The notes beneath the pieces are model-generated. The model saw only the letters and a list, made by a program, of their open reading frames with translations, was not told the origin of the DNA and ran no database searches. Position numbers and translations under genes: made by a program. From NCBI RefSeq assembly GCF_900107605.1, contig NZ_FNQJ01000004.1, positions 182,439 through 246,438 on the forward strand: a DNA stretch of 64,000 nt. The letters are read 5' to 3'. Position 1 is the first letter of the stretch. Each line of letters opens with the position of its first letter. Source of the DNA: Acidovorax soli. Its GTDB lineage: Bacteria; Pseudomonadota; Gammaproteobacteria; Burkholderiales; Burkholderiaceae_C. Shown one piece after another: positions 1 through 7,788 of the stretch.

Positions 1-203
1 TCGATGGTGTCGGCCTGTTCCGGCTGCAGCGTGTCCGACGCACCAATGCCCACGAACACGCGCAGCCGACCGCCCTGCGCCAGCGCGTGGCGGTGTGCGG
101 TCACGGCGCGCGTGAGCGTGAGCGGCTCGGCCGTGGACTGGCCCCACCACAGGGTGTCGCCGGGGCGGATCAGGGCCTGCAGTGGCTGGGCCAACAGGCT
201 CAT
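1..203 (-). CDS. Acetyl-CoA hydrolase/CoA-transferase family protein, N-terminal fragment
   Basis: The first 67 residues of a gene that runs off the left edge; the ATG is at 203. The stretch LIRPGDTLWWGQSTAEPLT followed by GGRLRVFVGIGASDTL resembles the N-terminal half of the acetyl-CoA hydrolase / 4-hydroxybutyrate CoA-transferase family, which moves CoA between short-chain acids. The catalytic glutamate lies further downstream and is not visible. It is followed on the same side by beta-oxidation genes, which fits a role in acid activation. The assignment rests on a short piece. Confidence 0.55.
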   Translation of the reverse strand, partial: MSLLAQPLQALIRPGDTLWWGQSTAEPLTLTRAVTAHRHALAQGGRLRVFVGIGASDTLQPEQADTI

Positions 204-240
204 GTCCGTTCTCCGCGATGTTGCGCAGCACCCGCGCCGC

Positions 241-353
241 ATGACACTGGCGCGACCCAGGCGAGGGCCGCCGTGCAAGGGCCGCCCCGCCGCACGGGCG
301 GCGTCCCCCTGGGGGGATGGCGCCGCAGGCGACTCAGGGGGGCCGTCATTTTT
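241..353 (-). repeat. GC-rich 3'-end repeat, copy 1 (family A)
   Basis: Shares the core CTGGCGCGACCC ... GCAAGGGCCGCCCCGC ... CTCAGGGGGG with five other intergenic copies in this window (2152, 10258, 22678, 27817, 30531). The CTCAGGGG edge touches the stop codon of the minus-strand enoyl-CoA hydratase. Contains C-run/G-run inverted repeats (CCCCCTGGGGGG). Confidence 0.75.
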
Positions 354-1140
354 TGTCCCAGTCGAAGCGCAGCGGCTGCTTGTCTTTAAAGCGCCGCACC
401 GCGTCCTGGTGGTAATCGGAGCCGCGGCACAGGGACTGGGCGTAGGACTCCAGCTCGGCCATGGCGTGGGCATCGAGCTCGAAGGACTGGTTCATCACGG
501 TCTTGGCGATGCCGATGGCGGCGGTGGACGCCTCGCCAAAGCGGCGCGCCAGCGCCTGCGCGGCCTCGGTCAGCGCGGCGGCGTCTTCCACAATGTCGAA
601 CACCATGCCCAGTTGCCTGGCCTCCTGCGCATCGACGGTGCGGGCGGTGAAGACCAGCTCCTTGGCCCGCTGCTGGCCCACGATGCGCGGCAGCAGGCGC
701 ATCACGCCCAGGTCGGGCACCAGGCCGATGCGGCCGAACACGGCGCAGAACTTGGCGCGGCGCGTGGCCAGCACGAAGTCGGCCGCCAGTGCCAGGCCCA
801 GCCCCGCGCCAAAGGCCGGGCCATCGACCGCGGCGATGACGGGTTTTTCCAGGTCCACGAGTTCGGGGAACCACTGGTGCAGCTCGCGCATGCCCTTGCG
901 AAAAGTGAGGCCCGTGCGGCTGCTGTCCTGCATGGCCGAGATGTCACCGCCCGAGCAAAACGCGCCGCCTGCGCCGGTGAGGATGACGGCATGCACCGCC
1001 GGGTCGTCGCGCATCTGCGCAATGGCAGCGGCCAGGGCGGGGCGCATGGCCTGGCTCAGGGCGTTGCGCGCCTCGGGGCGGTTGAGGGTGATGGTGCCGA
1101 TGCCGTCCTGCACGGAGGTCAACACGGGGGATGCGCTCAT
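346..1140 (-). CDS. Enoyl-CoA hydratase/isomerase family protein (crotonase)
   Basis: A 264-residue crotonase. The two oxyanion-hole segments are visible as GAGGAFCSGGDIS and DGPAFGAGLGLALAADF. In the catalytic region the sequence reads FGRIGLVPDLGVMRLLPR: an Asp stands where hydratases usually carry the second Glu, and the first Glu is missing. This is typical of PaaG-like isomerases, so isomerase activity is as likely as hydration. The ATG at 1140 is chosen because CTGGAG lies about 9 nt upstream; a longer reading frame begins at 1179 without such a site. Faces the same way as the MaoC hydratase and SDR genes upstream of it, so probably co-transcribed. Confidence 0.85.
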   Translation of the reverse strand: MSASPVLTSVQDGIGTITLNRPEARNALSQAMRPALAAAIAQMRDDPAVHAVILTGAGGAFCSGGDISAMQDSSRTGLTFRKGMRELHQWFPELVDLEKPVIAAVDGPAFGAGLGLALAADFVLATRRAKFCAVFGRIGLVPDLGVMRLLPRIVGQQRAKELVFTARTVDAQEARQLGMVFDIVEDAAALTEAAQALARRFGEASTAAIGIAKTVMNQSFELDAHAMAELESYAQSLCRGSDYHQDAVRRFKDKQPLRFDWDKK

Positions 1141-1221
1141 GGCGTGCTCCAGAAGATATTGAGGATCAAGATGGGCCATGGCGCTTGTCTATCCAGCGCC
1201 AGCAGCGCACCTTGGGATGGT

Positions 1222-2115
1222 TCAGGCCAGTTCGGCGTAGCCGTGGCTCAGCACCACGATGTCGCGCTCGGCCACGCGGGCGCGCAGCTGGAACTGCCCT
1301 GGCTGGCCGGGCAGGCTCCAGATCTCGGTGACCAGCGTTTCGCCTGGATAGACCGGCGAGGCAAAGCGGATGTCCAGCGCCTTGAGCCGCGCCGGGTCGC
1401 CGCCCGCGCACTGGCGCAACAGCGCATGGGCCACCAGGCCGTAGCTGGCCAGGCCGTGCAGGATGGGGCGCGCAAAGCCCGCCTTGGTGGCCACGGCCGG
1501 GTCGGCGTGCAGCGGGTTGTAGTCGCCCATCAGGCGGTAGAGCAGCGCCGCCTCGGGGCGGATGGCCTGGGTGTCGCTGAAGTCGGGCGCGCGGTCAGCC
1601 GGCGTGGGCTGCAGCGCGGGCAGCGGTGCGTCGCTGGGCTGGCCGCCGCGCTGCTGGCTGTAGCCGCCGTCGCCGCGCAGAAAGGTCACCTGCTGCAGCG
1701 TGGCCAGCAGCTCGCCGGCCTGGGTTTCCAGGCGCCGCTCGGTGATCAGGATGGCGCCCTTGCCCTCGCCCTTGTCGATCAGGTGCGTGATGCGGCTTTT
1801 GCCGACCACCGCGCAGCTGGCGGGCAATGGCTTGTGCCAGCGCACGCGCTGCTCGCCGTGCAGCAGCTTCACCCAGTCGATGCCCGTGTTCGGCTCGCGA
1901 GCCCAGAAGCCGGGGTAGCCCAGCACCACGGCCTGCGTGGGCAGGGTGCGCAGGCCGCCCTCCAGCCCTTCATAGACAAACGGCAGCGCGTCGGCATTGA
2001 GCGGGTCGTTGCCCAGGCCGAGGCTGAGCGCATACAGCATGGTGTCGCGCTCGGTGTAGTGCTGGTGCACGGGCGCGAAGGCCCGGTTCTTCAGGTGGTG
2101 GTAGTCAATAGCCAT
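1222..2115 (-). CDS. MaoC family enoyl-CoA hydratase 2
   Basis: A 297-residue double hot-dog protein. The C-terminal half carries the hydratase-2 signature YRLMGDYNPLHADP followed by FARPILHGLASYG, with the catalytic Asp and His; the N-terminal half is the degenerate hot-dog that binds the acyl chain. The family hydrates trans-2-enoyl-CoA to (3R)-3-hydroxyacyl-CoA. The SDR encoded just upstream in the same direction matches the dehydrogenase part of peroxisomal MFE-2, so the two genes look like the separated halves of that enzyme. Start set at ATG 2115 (MAIDYHHLKNR); a longer frame to 2190 has a non-homologous leader. The ribosome binding site is weak. Confidence 0.87.
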   Translation of the reverse strand: MAIDYHHLKNRAFAPVHQHYTERDTMLYALSLGLGNDPLNADALPFVYEGLEGGLRTLPTQAVVLGYPGFWAREPNTGIDWVKLLHGEQRVRWHKPLPASCAVVGKSRITHLIDKGEGKGAILITERRLETQAGELLATLQQVTFLRGDGGYSQQRGGQPSDAPLPALQPTPADRAPDFSDTQAIRPEAALLYRLMGDYNPLHADPAVATKAGFARPILHGLASYGLVAHALLRQCAGGDPARLKALDIRFASPVYPGETLVTEIWSLPGQPGQFQLRARVAERDIVVLSHGYAELA

Positions 2116-2151
2116 CTCAGTCGTCCATAACGTTGTGTATCGCCCGCGCAC

Positions 2152-2284
2152 CATGCAACTGGCGCTACCCAAGCCAGGGCTGCCGAGCAAGGGCCGCCCC
2201 GCAGCGAGGGCTGCGTTCCCCTTCCCGCAGCGCGCAGCGATGCGAGAGAAGGGGGAAGCGGCGTAAGCCGCTCAGGGGGTTGTC
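2152..2284 (-). repeat. GC-rich 3'-end repeat, copy 2 (family A)
   Basis: Lies between the MaoC and SDR genes. Core GCAAGGGCCGCCCCGC and the CTCAGGGGGT edge, which sits directly at the stop codon of the minus-strand SDR gene. Carries an extra internal inverted repeat of the type TTCCCCTTCCCGC / GAGAAGGGGGAA. Confidence 0.75.
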
Positions 2285-2288
2285 TCCG

Positions 2289-3206
2289 TCACACCGGGTC
2301 CCAGCTGAACACGTCGGCCGAGCGATCCATCGGCACGAACGAGGCCTTGAGCGCCGGCATGCCGTGTTCGGCAATGAACTCGGGCGTCCAGCCCTCGCTG
2401 CGGTGCACCGAGCGCAGGGGGCGCGGCTGGCTCATCAGGAAGATCTCGTTGTTGCGCACGGCAAACACCTGGGCGTTCACGTCCTTGGCCTGGTCGGACA
2501 GCAGGTACACGGCTAGCGGCGCGATCTTGTTGGGCGTCATCTGCTGGATCTTGGCCACGCGTGCCTGCTGTTCGGGTGTGTCGGTGGGGATGGAGCCGAT
2601 CATGCGGCTCCAGGCAAACGGCGCGATGCAGTTGGAGCGCACGTTGAATTTCTGCATGTCCAGCGCGATGGACTTGGACAGCGCCGTCAGCCCCAGCTTG
2701 GCGGCGCTGTAGTTGGCCTGGCCCAGGTTGCCGATCAGGCCCGAGGTGGAGGTCATGTGCACGAAGGCGCCGCTTTCCTGCTCCTTGAAGTGGTTGGCGG
2801 CCGCGCGTGCCATGTAGTAGCTGCCGTACAGGTGCACCTTGATCACGGCGTCCCATTCGTCCAGGCTCATCTTGTGGAAGAAGCGGTCGCGCAGGATGCC
2901 CGCGTTGTTGACCACGCCGTCGATGCGGCCGAAGTGGTCCAGCGCGCATTGCACGATGCGGCCGGCAGCTGCCGCCTCGGCCACGCTGTCCATGTTGGCC
3001 ACGGCCTGGCCGCCAGCAGCCTTGATTTCGTCCACCACTTTCTGTGCGGGGCCGGCATCCGTGCCCTCGCCTGTGGTGGAGGTGCCGATGTCGTTGACCA
3101 CCACCTTGGCGCCGGCCGCCGCCAGGGCCAGCGCCATGTCGCGCCCGATGCCGCCGCCGGCCCCTGTTACCACCACCACCTTGTCCTGCACCATCTTCTG
3201 CGCCAT
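2289..3206 (-). CDS. SDR family (3R)-hydroxyacyl-CoA dehydrogenase, MFE-2-like
   Basis: A 305-residue short-chain dehydrogenase. The NAD-binding motif is VVVVTGAGGGIGRDMA near residue 10, the structural motif is VVNNAGILRDRFF and the active site is S...YSAAK (NLGQANYSAAKLGLT). The combination VVNDIG, AVANMDSV and NNAGILRDR is typical of the dehydrogenase part of multifunctional enzyme type 2, which oxidises (3R)-hydroxyacyl-CoA in beta-oxidation of branched or sterol side chains. Start ATG 3206 follows GAAGGACGACGAAC, a good ribosome binding site. The hydratase-2 partner follows it downstream. The substrate cannot be told from sequence. Confidence 0.87.
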   Translation of the reverse strand: MAQKMVQDKVVVVTGAGGGIGRDMALALAAAGAKVVVNDIGTSTTGEGTDAGPAQKVVDEIKAAGGQAVANMDSVAEAAAAGRIVQCALDHFGRIDGVVNNAGILRDRFFHKMSLDEWDAVIKVHLYGSYYMARAAANHFKEQESGAFVHMTSTSGLIGNLGQANYSAAKLGLTALSKSIALDMQKFNVRSNCIAPFAWSRMIGSIPTDTPEQQARVAKIQQMTPNKIAPLAVYLLSDQAKDVNAQVFAVRNNEIFLMSQPRPLRSVHRSEGWTPEFIAEHGMPALKASFVPMDRSADVFSWDPV

Positions 3207-3431
3207 GTTCGTCGTCCTTCGGTTTGTGTTGTCGATCAGCGCTGGAGCATGAACCCAAAGCCGCGGCAGCGCCATTCGGCAATCGCTAGGCGGGGCTTTG
3301 GCTGCATGAAAGCGTCGCCGAGGGCTTCATGGGCACGGAAGGCACGCTTTCACAAACGTGGATTGCACGGACCGGCAGCAGCGGCGAGCATCGGACCCCA
3401 TTGCTTCTACAAGTATCTGGAACCACGCCGC
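3207..3431. promoter_or_regulatory. Divergent intergenic region with an inverted repeat
   Basis: Separates the minus-strand SDR gene from the plus-strand Bug receptor, so it should hold both promoters. A 9-bp inverted repeat TGAAAGCGT (3307-3315) / ACGCTTTCA (3344-3352) could be an operator. No clear -35/-10 pair was recognised. Confidence 0.3.
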
Positions 3432-4445
3432 ATGCATCGCCCCTTTTTGTCCAACCTTACCCGCCGCAGCCTGTGCGCCGGCGCTGCCCTGGGCTGGGCC
3501 CTGGGCAGCGCGCCCGCAGCCTTCGCCCAGGCGATCTACCCGAGCCGCCCCATCATGATGGTGGTGCCCCAGGCCGCCGGCGGCACCAATGACATCGTGG
3601 GCCGCGTGGTGGCCCAGAAGCTGGCGGAAAAGCTCGGCGGCAGCGCCGTGGTGGAAAACAAGCCCGGTGCGGGGGGCAACATAGGCACGCAGGCCGTGGC
3701 CAAGGCGCCCAAGGACGGCTACACGCTGCTCATGACCATCAGCAGCAGCCAGGCCATCAACCCCGCCCTGTACAAGGCGCCGGGTTTCGACCCCGTGGCC
3801 GACTTCCAGCCCATCAGCCTGGTGGGCGCCGTGCCCAATGTGCTGCTGGCCCACCCCTCGTTCGCCGCCAAGACCGTGCCCGAGCTGCTGGCGCTGGCCA
3901 AGTCCAGGCCCGGCCAGCTGCAATACGCCTCGGCCGGCAACGGCACGCTCAACCACCTGCTGGGCGAGATGCTGAACCAGATGTCCGGCGTCGAACTGCA
4001 GCATGTGCCCTACAAGGGCGTGGCGCCGGCGCTCAACGATGTGCTGGGCGGCCAGCTGCCCCTGCTGTTCGGCAGCCTGCCATCCACGCTGGCGCACATC
4101 AGGTCGGGCAAGCTGCGCGCGCTGGCCGTGAGCAGCCCCCAGCGCTCGCCCGTGCTGCCCGATGTGCCCGCCCTGGGCGAGTTCGTTCCCGGCTACAGCG
4201 GAACGCTGTGGATAGGCCTGTTCGCGCCTGCCGGCGTGCCCAAGGAGGTGATGGATCGCCTGCAGGACGGCATGCGCCAGGCCATGGCCGACAAGGACAT
4301 GCGCGACAAGCTCGAAGCACAGGGCGTGGAGCTTGCGGGCACGGCCACGAAACCCGTCACGCCCGACGAGTTCGCCGCCCTGCTCAAGCAGGACATTGCC
4401 AAGTGGGCGCGCATCGTGAAGACCTCGGGCGCCACCATCAACTGA
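3432..4445 (+). CDS. Bug/TctC family tripartite tricarboxylate transporter receptor (1 of 7)
   Basis: A 337-residue periplasmic solute-binding protein. It begins with a twin-arginine-like/Sec leader (LTRRSLCAGAALGWALG...AFAQA) followed by the family pattern YPSRPIMMVVPQAAGGTND, VVENKPGAGGNIG and KDGYTLL. Bug proteins capture organic acids and normally pass them to TctA/TctB; no such membrane genes are in the window. Eleven bases separate it from the hydratase gene, so it may be the first gene of the itaconate-like operon. Start at ATG 3432 directly precedes the leader; the much longer open frame from 2757 overlaps the divergent promoter and is not credible. Confidence 0.88.
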   Translation: MHRPFLSNLTRRSLCAGAALGWALGSAPAAFAQAIYPSRPIMMVVPQAAGGTNDIVGRVVAQKLAEKLGGSAVVENKPGAGGNIGTQAVAKAPKDGYTLLMTISSSQAINPALYKAPGFDPVADFQPISLVGAVPNVLLAHPSFAAKTVPELLALAKSRPGQLQYASAGNGTLNHLLGEMLNQMSGVELQHVPYKGVAPALNDVLGGQLPLLFGSLPSTLAHIRSGKLRALAVSSPQRSPVLPDVPALGEFVPGYSGTLWIGLFAPAGVPKEVMDRLQDGMRQAMADKDMRDKLEAQGVELAGTATKPVTPDEFAALLKQDIAKWARIVKTSGATIN

Positions 4446-4456
4446 GTGACTGGAAC

Positions 4457-5338
4457 ATGAGCAACACCCTAGACACCGCCGCGCTCGCCCACCTGCAGAC
4501 CTGGCAGGGCAAGAGCGAGACCCTGAGCGACAGCCTCACGGCCATGCCCGTGGCCGCCCTGTCGGCCACGCTGGACCGCGACGACCCGGCGCCCGCCATG
4601 GGCACCGTGGTGCCGCCGCTGTGGCACTGGCTGTACTTCCTGCCGCATGCGCGCGCCAGCGAGATCGGCCCCGACGGGCATCCCAAGCGCGGCGGCTTTC
4701 TGCCGCCCGTGCCGCTGCCGCGCCGCATGTGGGCCGGCGGGCGGCTGCGCTGGGAGCAGGCCAACCCGCTGCGCGTGGGCCAGGAGGTGCAGCGCCACTC
4801 GACCATCCAGTCCGTCAAGCACAAGGCCGGCCGCTCGGGCGAGTTGCTGTTCGTGCTGGTCGAACACCAGTACCGCAATGCCCAGGGCCTGGCGCTGACC
4901 GAGGAGCACGACATCGTCTACCGCTCGGCCGCCCAGCCCGGCGACCCAGCGCCACAGCCGCAGCAGCCTCCGCTGAATGGCCAGGCGGTCTGGTCGCGCA
5001 CCATCGCTCCCGACGACGTGCTGCTGTTTCGCTACTCCGCGCTCACCTTCAACGGCCACCGCATCCACTACGACCGCAAGTACGTGACCGAGGTCGAGGG
5101 CTACCCCGGCCTGATCGTGCACGGCCCGCTGATCGCCACGCTGCTGCTGGACCTGCTGCGCCGCAGCCTGCCCGGCGCGCAGGTGGCCACCTTCGACTTC
5201 CGTGCCGTGCGTCCCACCTTCGACCTGCACCCGTTCAGCGTGCACGGCAAGGCATCCAACGACGGCAAGACCGTGGAGCTGTGGGCCCAGGACCACGAGG
5301 GGTTCCTCACCATGCAGGGCACAGCCACGTTGTTTTGA
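4457..5338 (+). CDS. ich: FAS1-like/MaoC dehydratase, itaconyl-CoA hydratase candidate (Ich)
   Basis: A 293-residue acyl-CoA hydratase of the HTD2/mesaconyl-C4-CoA hydratase type. The N-terminal part has PLWHWLYFLPHA and GGFLPPVPLPRRMWAGG; the C-terminal hot-dog has FRYSALTFNGHRIHYDRKY and YPGLIVHGPL. In Pseudomonas aeruginosa a protein of this kind hydrates itaconyl-CoA to citramalyl-CoA. The neighbouring genes (acyl-CoA dehydrogenase, CoA-transferase, PrpD-like, CitE-like lyase) match that pathway, so the function is inferred from family plus context. Mesaconyl-CoA hydratase is the main alternative. Confidence 0.72.
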   Translation: MSNTLDTAALAHLQTWQGKSETLSDSLTAMPVAALSATLDRDDPAPAMGTVVPPLWHWLYFLPHARASEIGPDGHPKRGGFLPPVPLPRRMWAGGRLRWEQANPLRVGQEVQRHSTIQSVKHKAGRSGELLFVLVEHQYRNAQGLALTEEHDIVYRSAAQPGDPAPQPQQPPLNGQAVWSRTIAPDDVLLFRYSALTFNGHRIHYDRKYVTEVEGYPGLIVHGPLIATLLLDLLRRSLPGAQVATFDFRAVRPTFDLHPFSVHGKASNDGKTVELWAQDHEGFLTMQGTATLF

Positions 5339-5385
5339 ACCGCTGAACCAGCCGATTCCTTCTTTTTTATAGATACCCCACCGCC

Positions 5386-6546
5386 ATGATCCACCAGCCC
5401 GACCAGTACCAGGAAATCCGCGACGCCGTGCGCGCCCTCTGTGCCCAGTTCCCCGACGAATACTTCCGCAAGGTCGATGAGGCCCGCGGCTACCCCGAGG
5501 AGTTTGTCGATGCCCTGACCAAGGCCGGCTGGATGGCCGCGCTGATCCCGCAGGAATATGGCGGCTCGGGCCTGACCATGGCCGAGGCCTCGGTGATCAT
5601 GGAAGAGATCAACCGCAGCGGCGGCAACTCGGGCGCCTGCCACGGCCAGATGTACGTGATGAACGCCATCGTGCGCAGCGGCTCGCAAGCGCAGAAAGAC
5701 CTGTACCTGCCCAAGATCGCCTCGGGCGAGTTGCGCATCCAGTCCATGGGCGTGACCGAGCCCACCACCGGCAGCGACACCACCAAGCTCAAGACCAGCG
5801 CCGTCAGAAAGGATGGCCGCTGGGTCATCAACGGGCAGAAGGTCTGGATCTCGCGCATCCAGCACAGCGATCTGATGATCCTGCTGGCGCGCACCACGCC
5901 CGCCGATCAGGTGAAAAAGCGCTCCGACGGCCTGTCGTGCTTTCTGATCGATTTGCACCAGGCGATTGGCAACGGCCTCACCGTGCGCCCCATCCTGAAC
6001 ATGGTCAACCACGAGACCAACGAGCTGTTCTTCGACAACCTCGAAATCCCCGAGGACGCGCTGCTGGGCGAGGAAGGCAAGGGCTTCAAGACCCTGCTGG
6101 ACGGCCTGAACGCCGAGCGCACCCTGATTGCCGCCGAGTGCATTGGCGATGGCTACTGGTTCATCGACCGCGCCACCAAATACGCCAACGAGCGCGTGGT
6201 GTTCAACCGCCCCATCGGCCAGAACCAGGGCGTGCAGTTCCCGATCGCCGATGCCTTCATCGAGCTGGAGGCCGCCAACCTGATGCGCTGGAAGGCCTGC
6301 GAGAAGATCGACGCCCACCAGAACGCCGGCGCCGAGGCCAATATGGCCAAGCACCTGGCGGCCAAGGCCAGCTGGGAAGCGGCCAACGTCTGCCTGCAGA
6401 CCCACGGCGGCTTTGGCTTTGCCTGCGAATACGACATCGAGCGCAAATTCCGCGAAACCCGCCTGTACCAGGTGGCGCCGATCTCGACCAACATGATCTA
6501 CAGCTACGTGGCCGAGCACATCCTGGGCCTGCCCCGCTCGTTCTGA
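5386..6546 (+). CDS. Acyl-CoA dehydrogenase
   Basis: A 386-residue FAD-dependent acyl-CoA dehydrogenase. FAD and substrate motifs are seen as MGVTEPTTGSDTTKLKT, and the C-terminal FAD contact as QTHGGFGFACEYDIERKFRE. The usual catalytic Glu in the IYEGT motif is replaced (LYQVAPIST), so the base must come from elsewhere, possibly the Glu in ERTLIAAE as in isovaleryl/long-chain types. It lies between ich- and ict-like genes, the position of an acyl-CoA dehydrogenase in the P. aeruginosa itaconate cluster; a methylsuccinyl-CoA-type substrate would fit. Its stop is one base before the next gene's start. Confidence 0.86.
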   Translation: MIHQPDQYQEIRDAVRALCAQFPDEYFRKVDEARGYPEEFVDALTKAGWMAALIPQEYGGSGLTMAEASVIMEEINRSGGNSGACHGQMYVMNAIVRSGSQAQKDLYLPKIASGELRIQSMGVTEPTTGSDTTKLKTSAVRKDGRWVINGQKVWISRIQHSDLMILLARTTPADQVKKRSDGLSCFLIDLHQAIGNGLTVRPILNMVNHETNELFFDNLEIPEDALLGEEGKGFKTLLDGLNAERTLIAAECIGDGYWFIDRATKYANERVVFNRPIGQNQGVQFPIADAFIELEAANLMRWKACEKIDAHQNAGAEANMAKHLAAKASWEAANVCLQTHGGFGFACEYDIERKFRETRLYQVAPISTNMIYSYVAEHILGLPRSF

Positions 6547-6547
6547 G

Positions 6548-7738
6548 ATGACCGCCATGACCCGCCCCCTCGACGGCATCACCGTGGTCTCGCTCGAACA
6601 TGCGGTGGCCGCGCCGTTCTGCACGCGCCAGCTCGCCGACCTGGGCGCGCGCGTCATCAAGGTGGAGCGCCCGGGCAGCGGCGACTTCGCGCGCGGCTAC
6701 GACCAGCGCGTGAAGGGCCAGTCCTCGCACTTCACCTGGATCAACCGCAGCAAGGAAAGCCTGGCCCTCGACGTGAAGCAGCCCCAGGCCAAGGCCGCGC
6801 TGCTGCAGCTGCTGAAGACGGCCGACGTGCTGGTGCAGAACCTCGCGCCCGGTGCCGCCGCGCGCATGGGCCTGTCGTATGAAGCCCTGAAGGCGCACAA
6901 CCCCAAACTCATCGTGTGCGACATCAGCGGCTATGGCGCCGACGGCCCCTACCGCGACAAGAAGGCCTACGACCTGCTGATCCAGAGCGAGGCGGGCTTC
7001 CTCTCCGTTACGGGCACACCCGAGGTCCCCAGCAAGTCCGGCATCTCGGTGGCCGACATCGCCGCCGGCATGTATGCCTACACCAACATCCTGTCGGCCC
7101 TGCTGCTGCGCGGCAGGACGGGCGAGGGCAGCCATATCGACGTGTCCATGCTCGAAGCCATGGGCGAATGGATGGGCTACCCGATGTACTACGCCTACGA
7201 CGGCGCGCCACCACCGCCGCGCACTGGCGCATCGCACGCCAGCATCTACCCCTACGGCCCGTTTGTGGCCGGCGACGGCAAGACCGTGATGCTGGGCCTG
7301 CAAAACGAGCGCGAGTGGAAAGCCTTTTGCGACACCGTGCTGCAGCGCCCCGATGTGGCCACCGATGCACGCTTCTGTTCCAACGCGCAGCGCAACGCCC
7401 ACCGCGACGCATTGCAGGCCCTCATCGTGCAGGGCTTCTCGGCGCTGACCGCTGCGCAGGTGGTCGAGCGCCTGGAGGCCGCCGGCATTGCCAACGCCCG
7501 GGTGAACGATATGGCCGACCTGTGGGCCCACCCGCAACTGGCCGCGCGCCAGCGCTGGTGCAGCGTGGGCACACCCGCTGGCGATGTGCCCGCACTGCTG
7601 CCGCCGGGCGTGAACAGCGCGTTCGATTACCGCATGGACGCCGTGCCCGCCGTGGGCCAGCACAACGCCGCCATCCTGGCCGAACTGGGCTGGAGCGCCG
7701 AGCAGATCGACGCGCTGCAGGCACCGCGACCTCTTTGA
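6548..7738 (+). CDS. ict: CaiB/BaiF family CoA-transferase, itaconate CoA-transferase candidate
   Basis: A 396-residue type III CoA-transferase. Visible family motifs: LDGITVVSLEHAVAAPFCTRQLADLGA at the N-terminus (core VVSLEHAVAAPF), DISGYGADGPYRDKKAYDLL and IDVSMLEAMGEWMGY; the conserved Asp is in AYDLL. These enzymes transfer CoA from succinyl-CoA or similar to a carboxylic acid. Context with hydratase and CitE-like lyase points to itaconate (Ict), known to be in this family, but citramalate or mesaconate are possible. Start ATG 6548; MTRPL at 6557 is an alternative. One-base gap from the preceding gene indicates an operon. Confidence 0.78.
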   Translation: MTAMTRPLDGITVVSLEHAVAAPFCTRQLADLGARVIKVERPGSGDFARGYDQRVKGQSSHFTWINRSKESLALDVKQPQAKAALLQLLKTADVLVQNLAPGAAARMGLSYEALKAHNPKLIVCDISGYGADGPYRDKKAYDLLIQSEAGFLSVTGTPEVPSKSGISVADIAAGMYAYTNILSALLLRGRTGEGSHIDVSMLEAMGEWMGYPMYYAYDGAPPPPRTGASHASIYPYGPFVAGDGKTVMLGLQNEREWKAFCDTVLQRPDVATDARFCSNAQRNAHRDALQALIVQGFSALTAAQVVERLEAAGIANARVNDMADLWAHPQLAARQRWCSVGTPAGDVPALLPPGVNSAFDYRMDAVPAVGQHNAAILAELGWSAEQIDALQAPRPL

Positions 7739-7788
7739 ATCAAAAACCATAGCTGCCTGCGCTTGACACACCCGCCCTGGAGTCCGAA

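Noticed and set aside
4..2130. A 708-codon plus-strand open frame antisense to the hydratase genes
   Set aside because: High-GC DNA leaves long open frames opposite real genes. The protein has no recognisable domain, while the minus-strand crotonase and MaoC proteins are clearly conserved.
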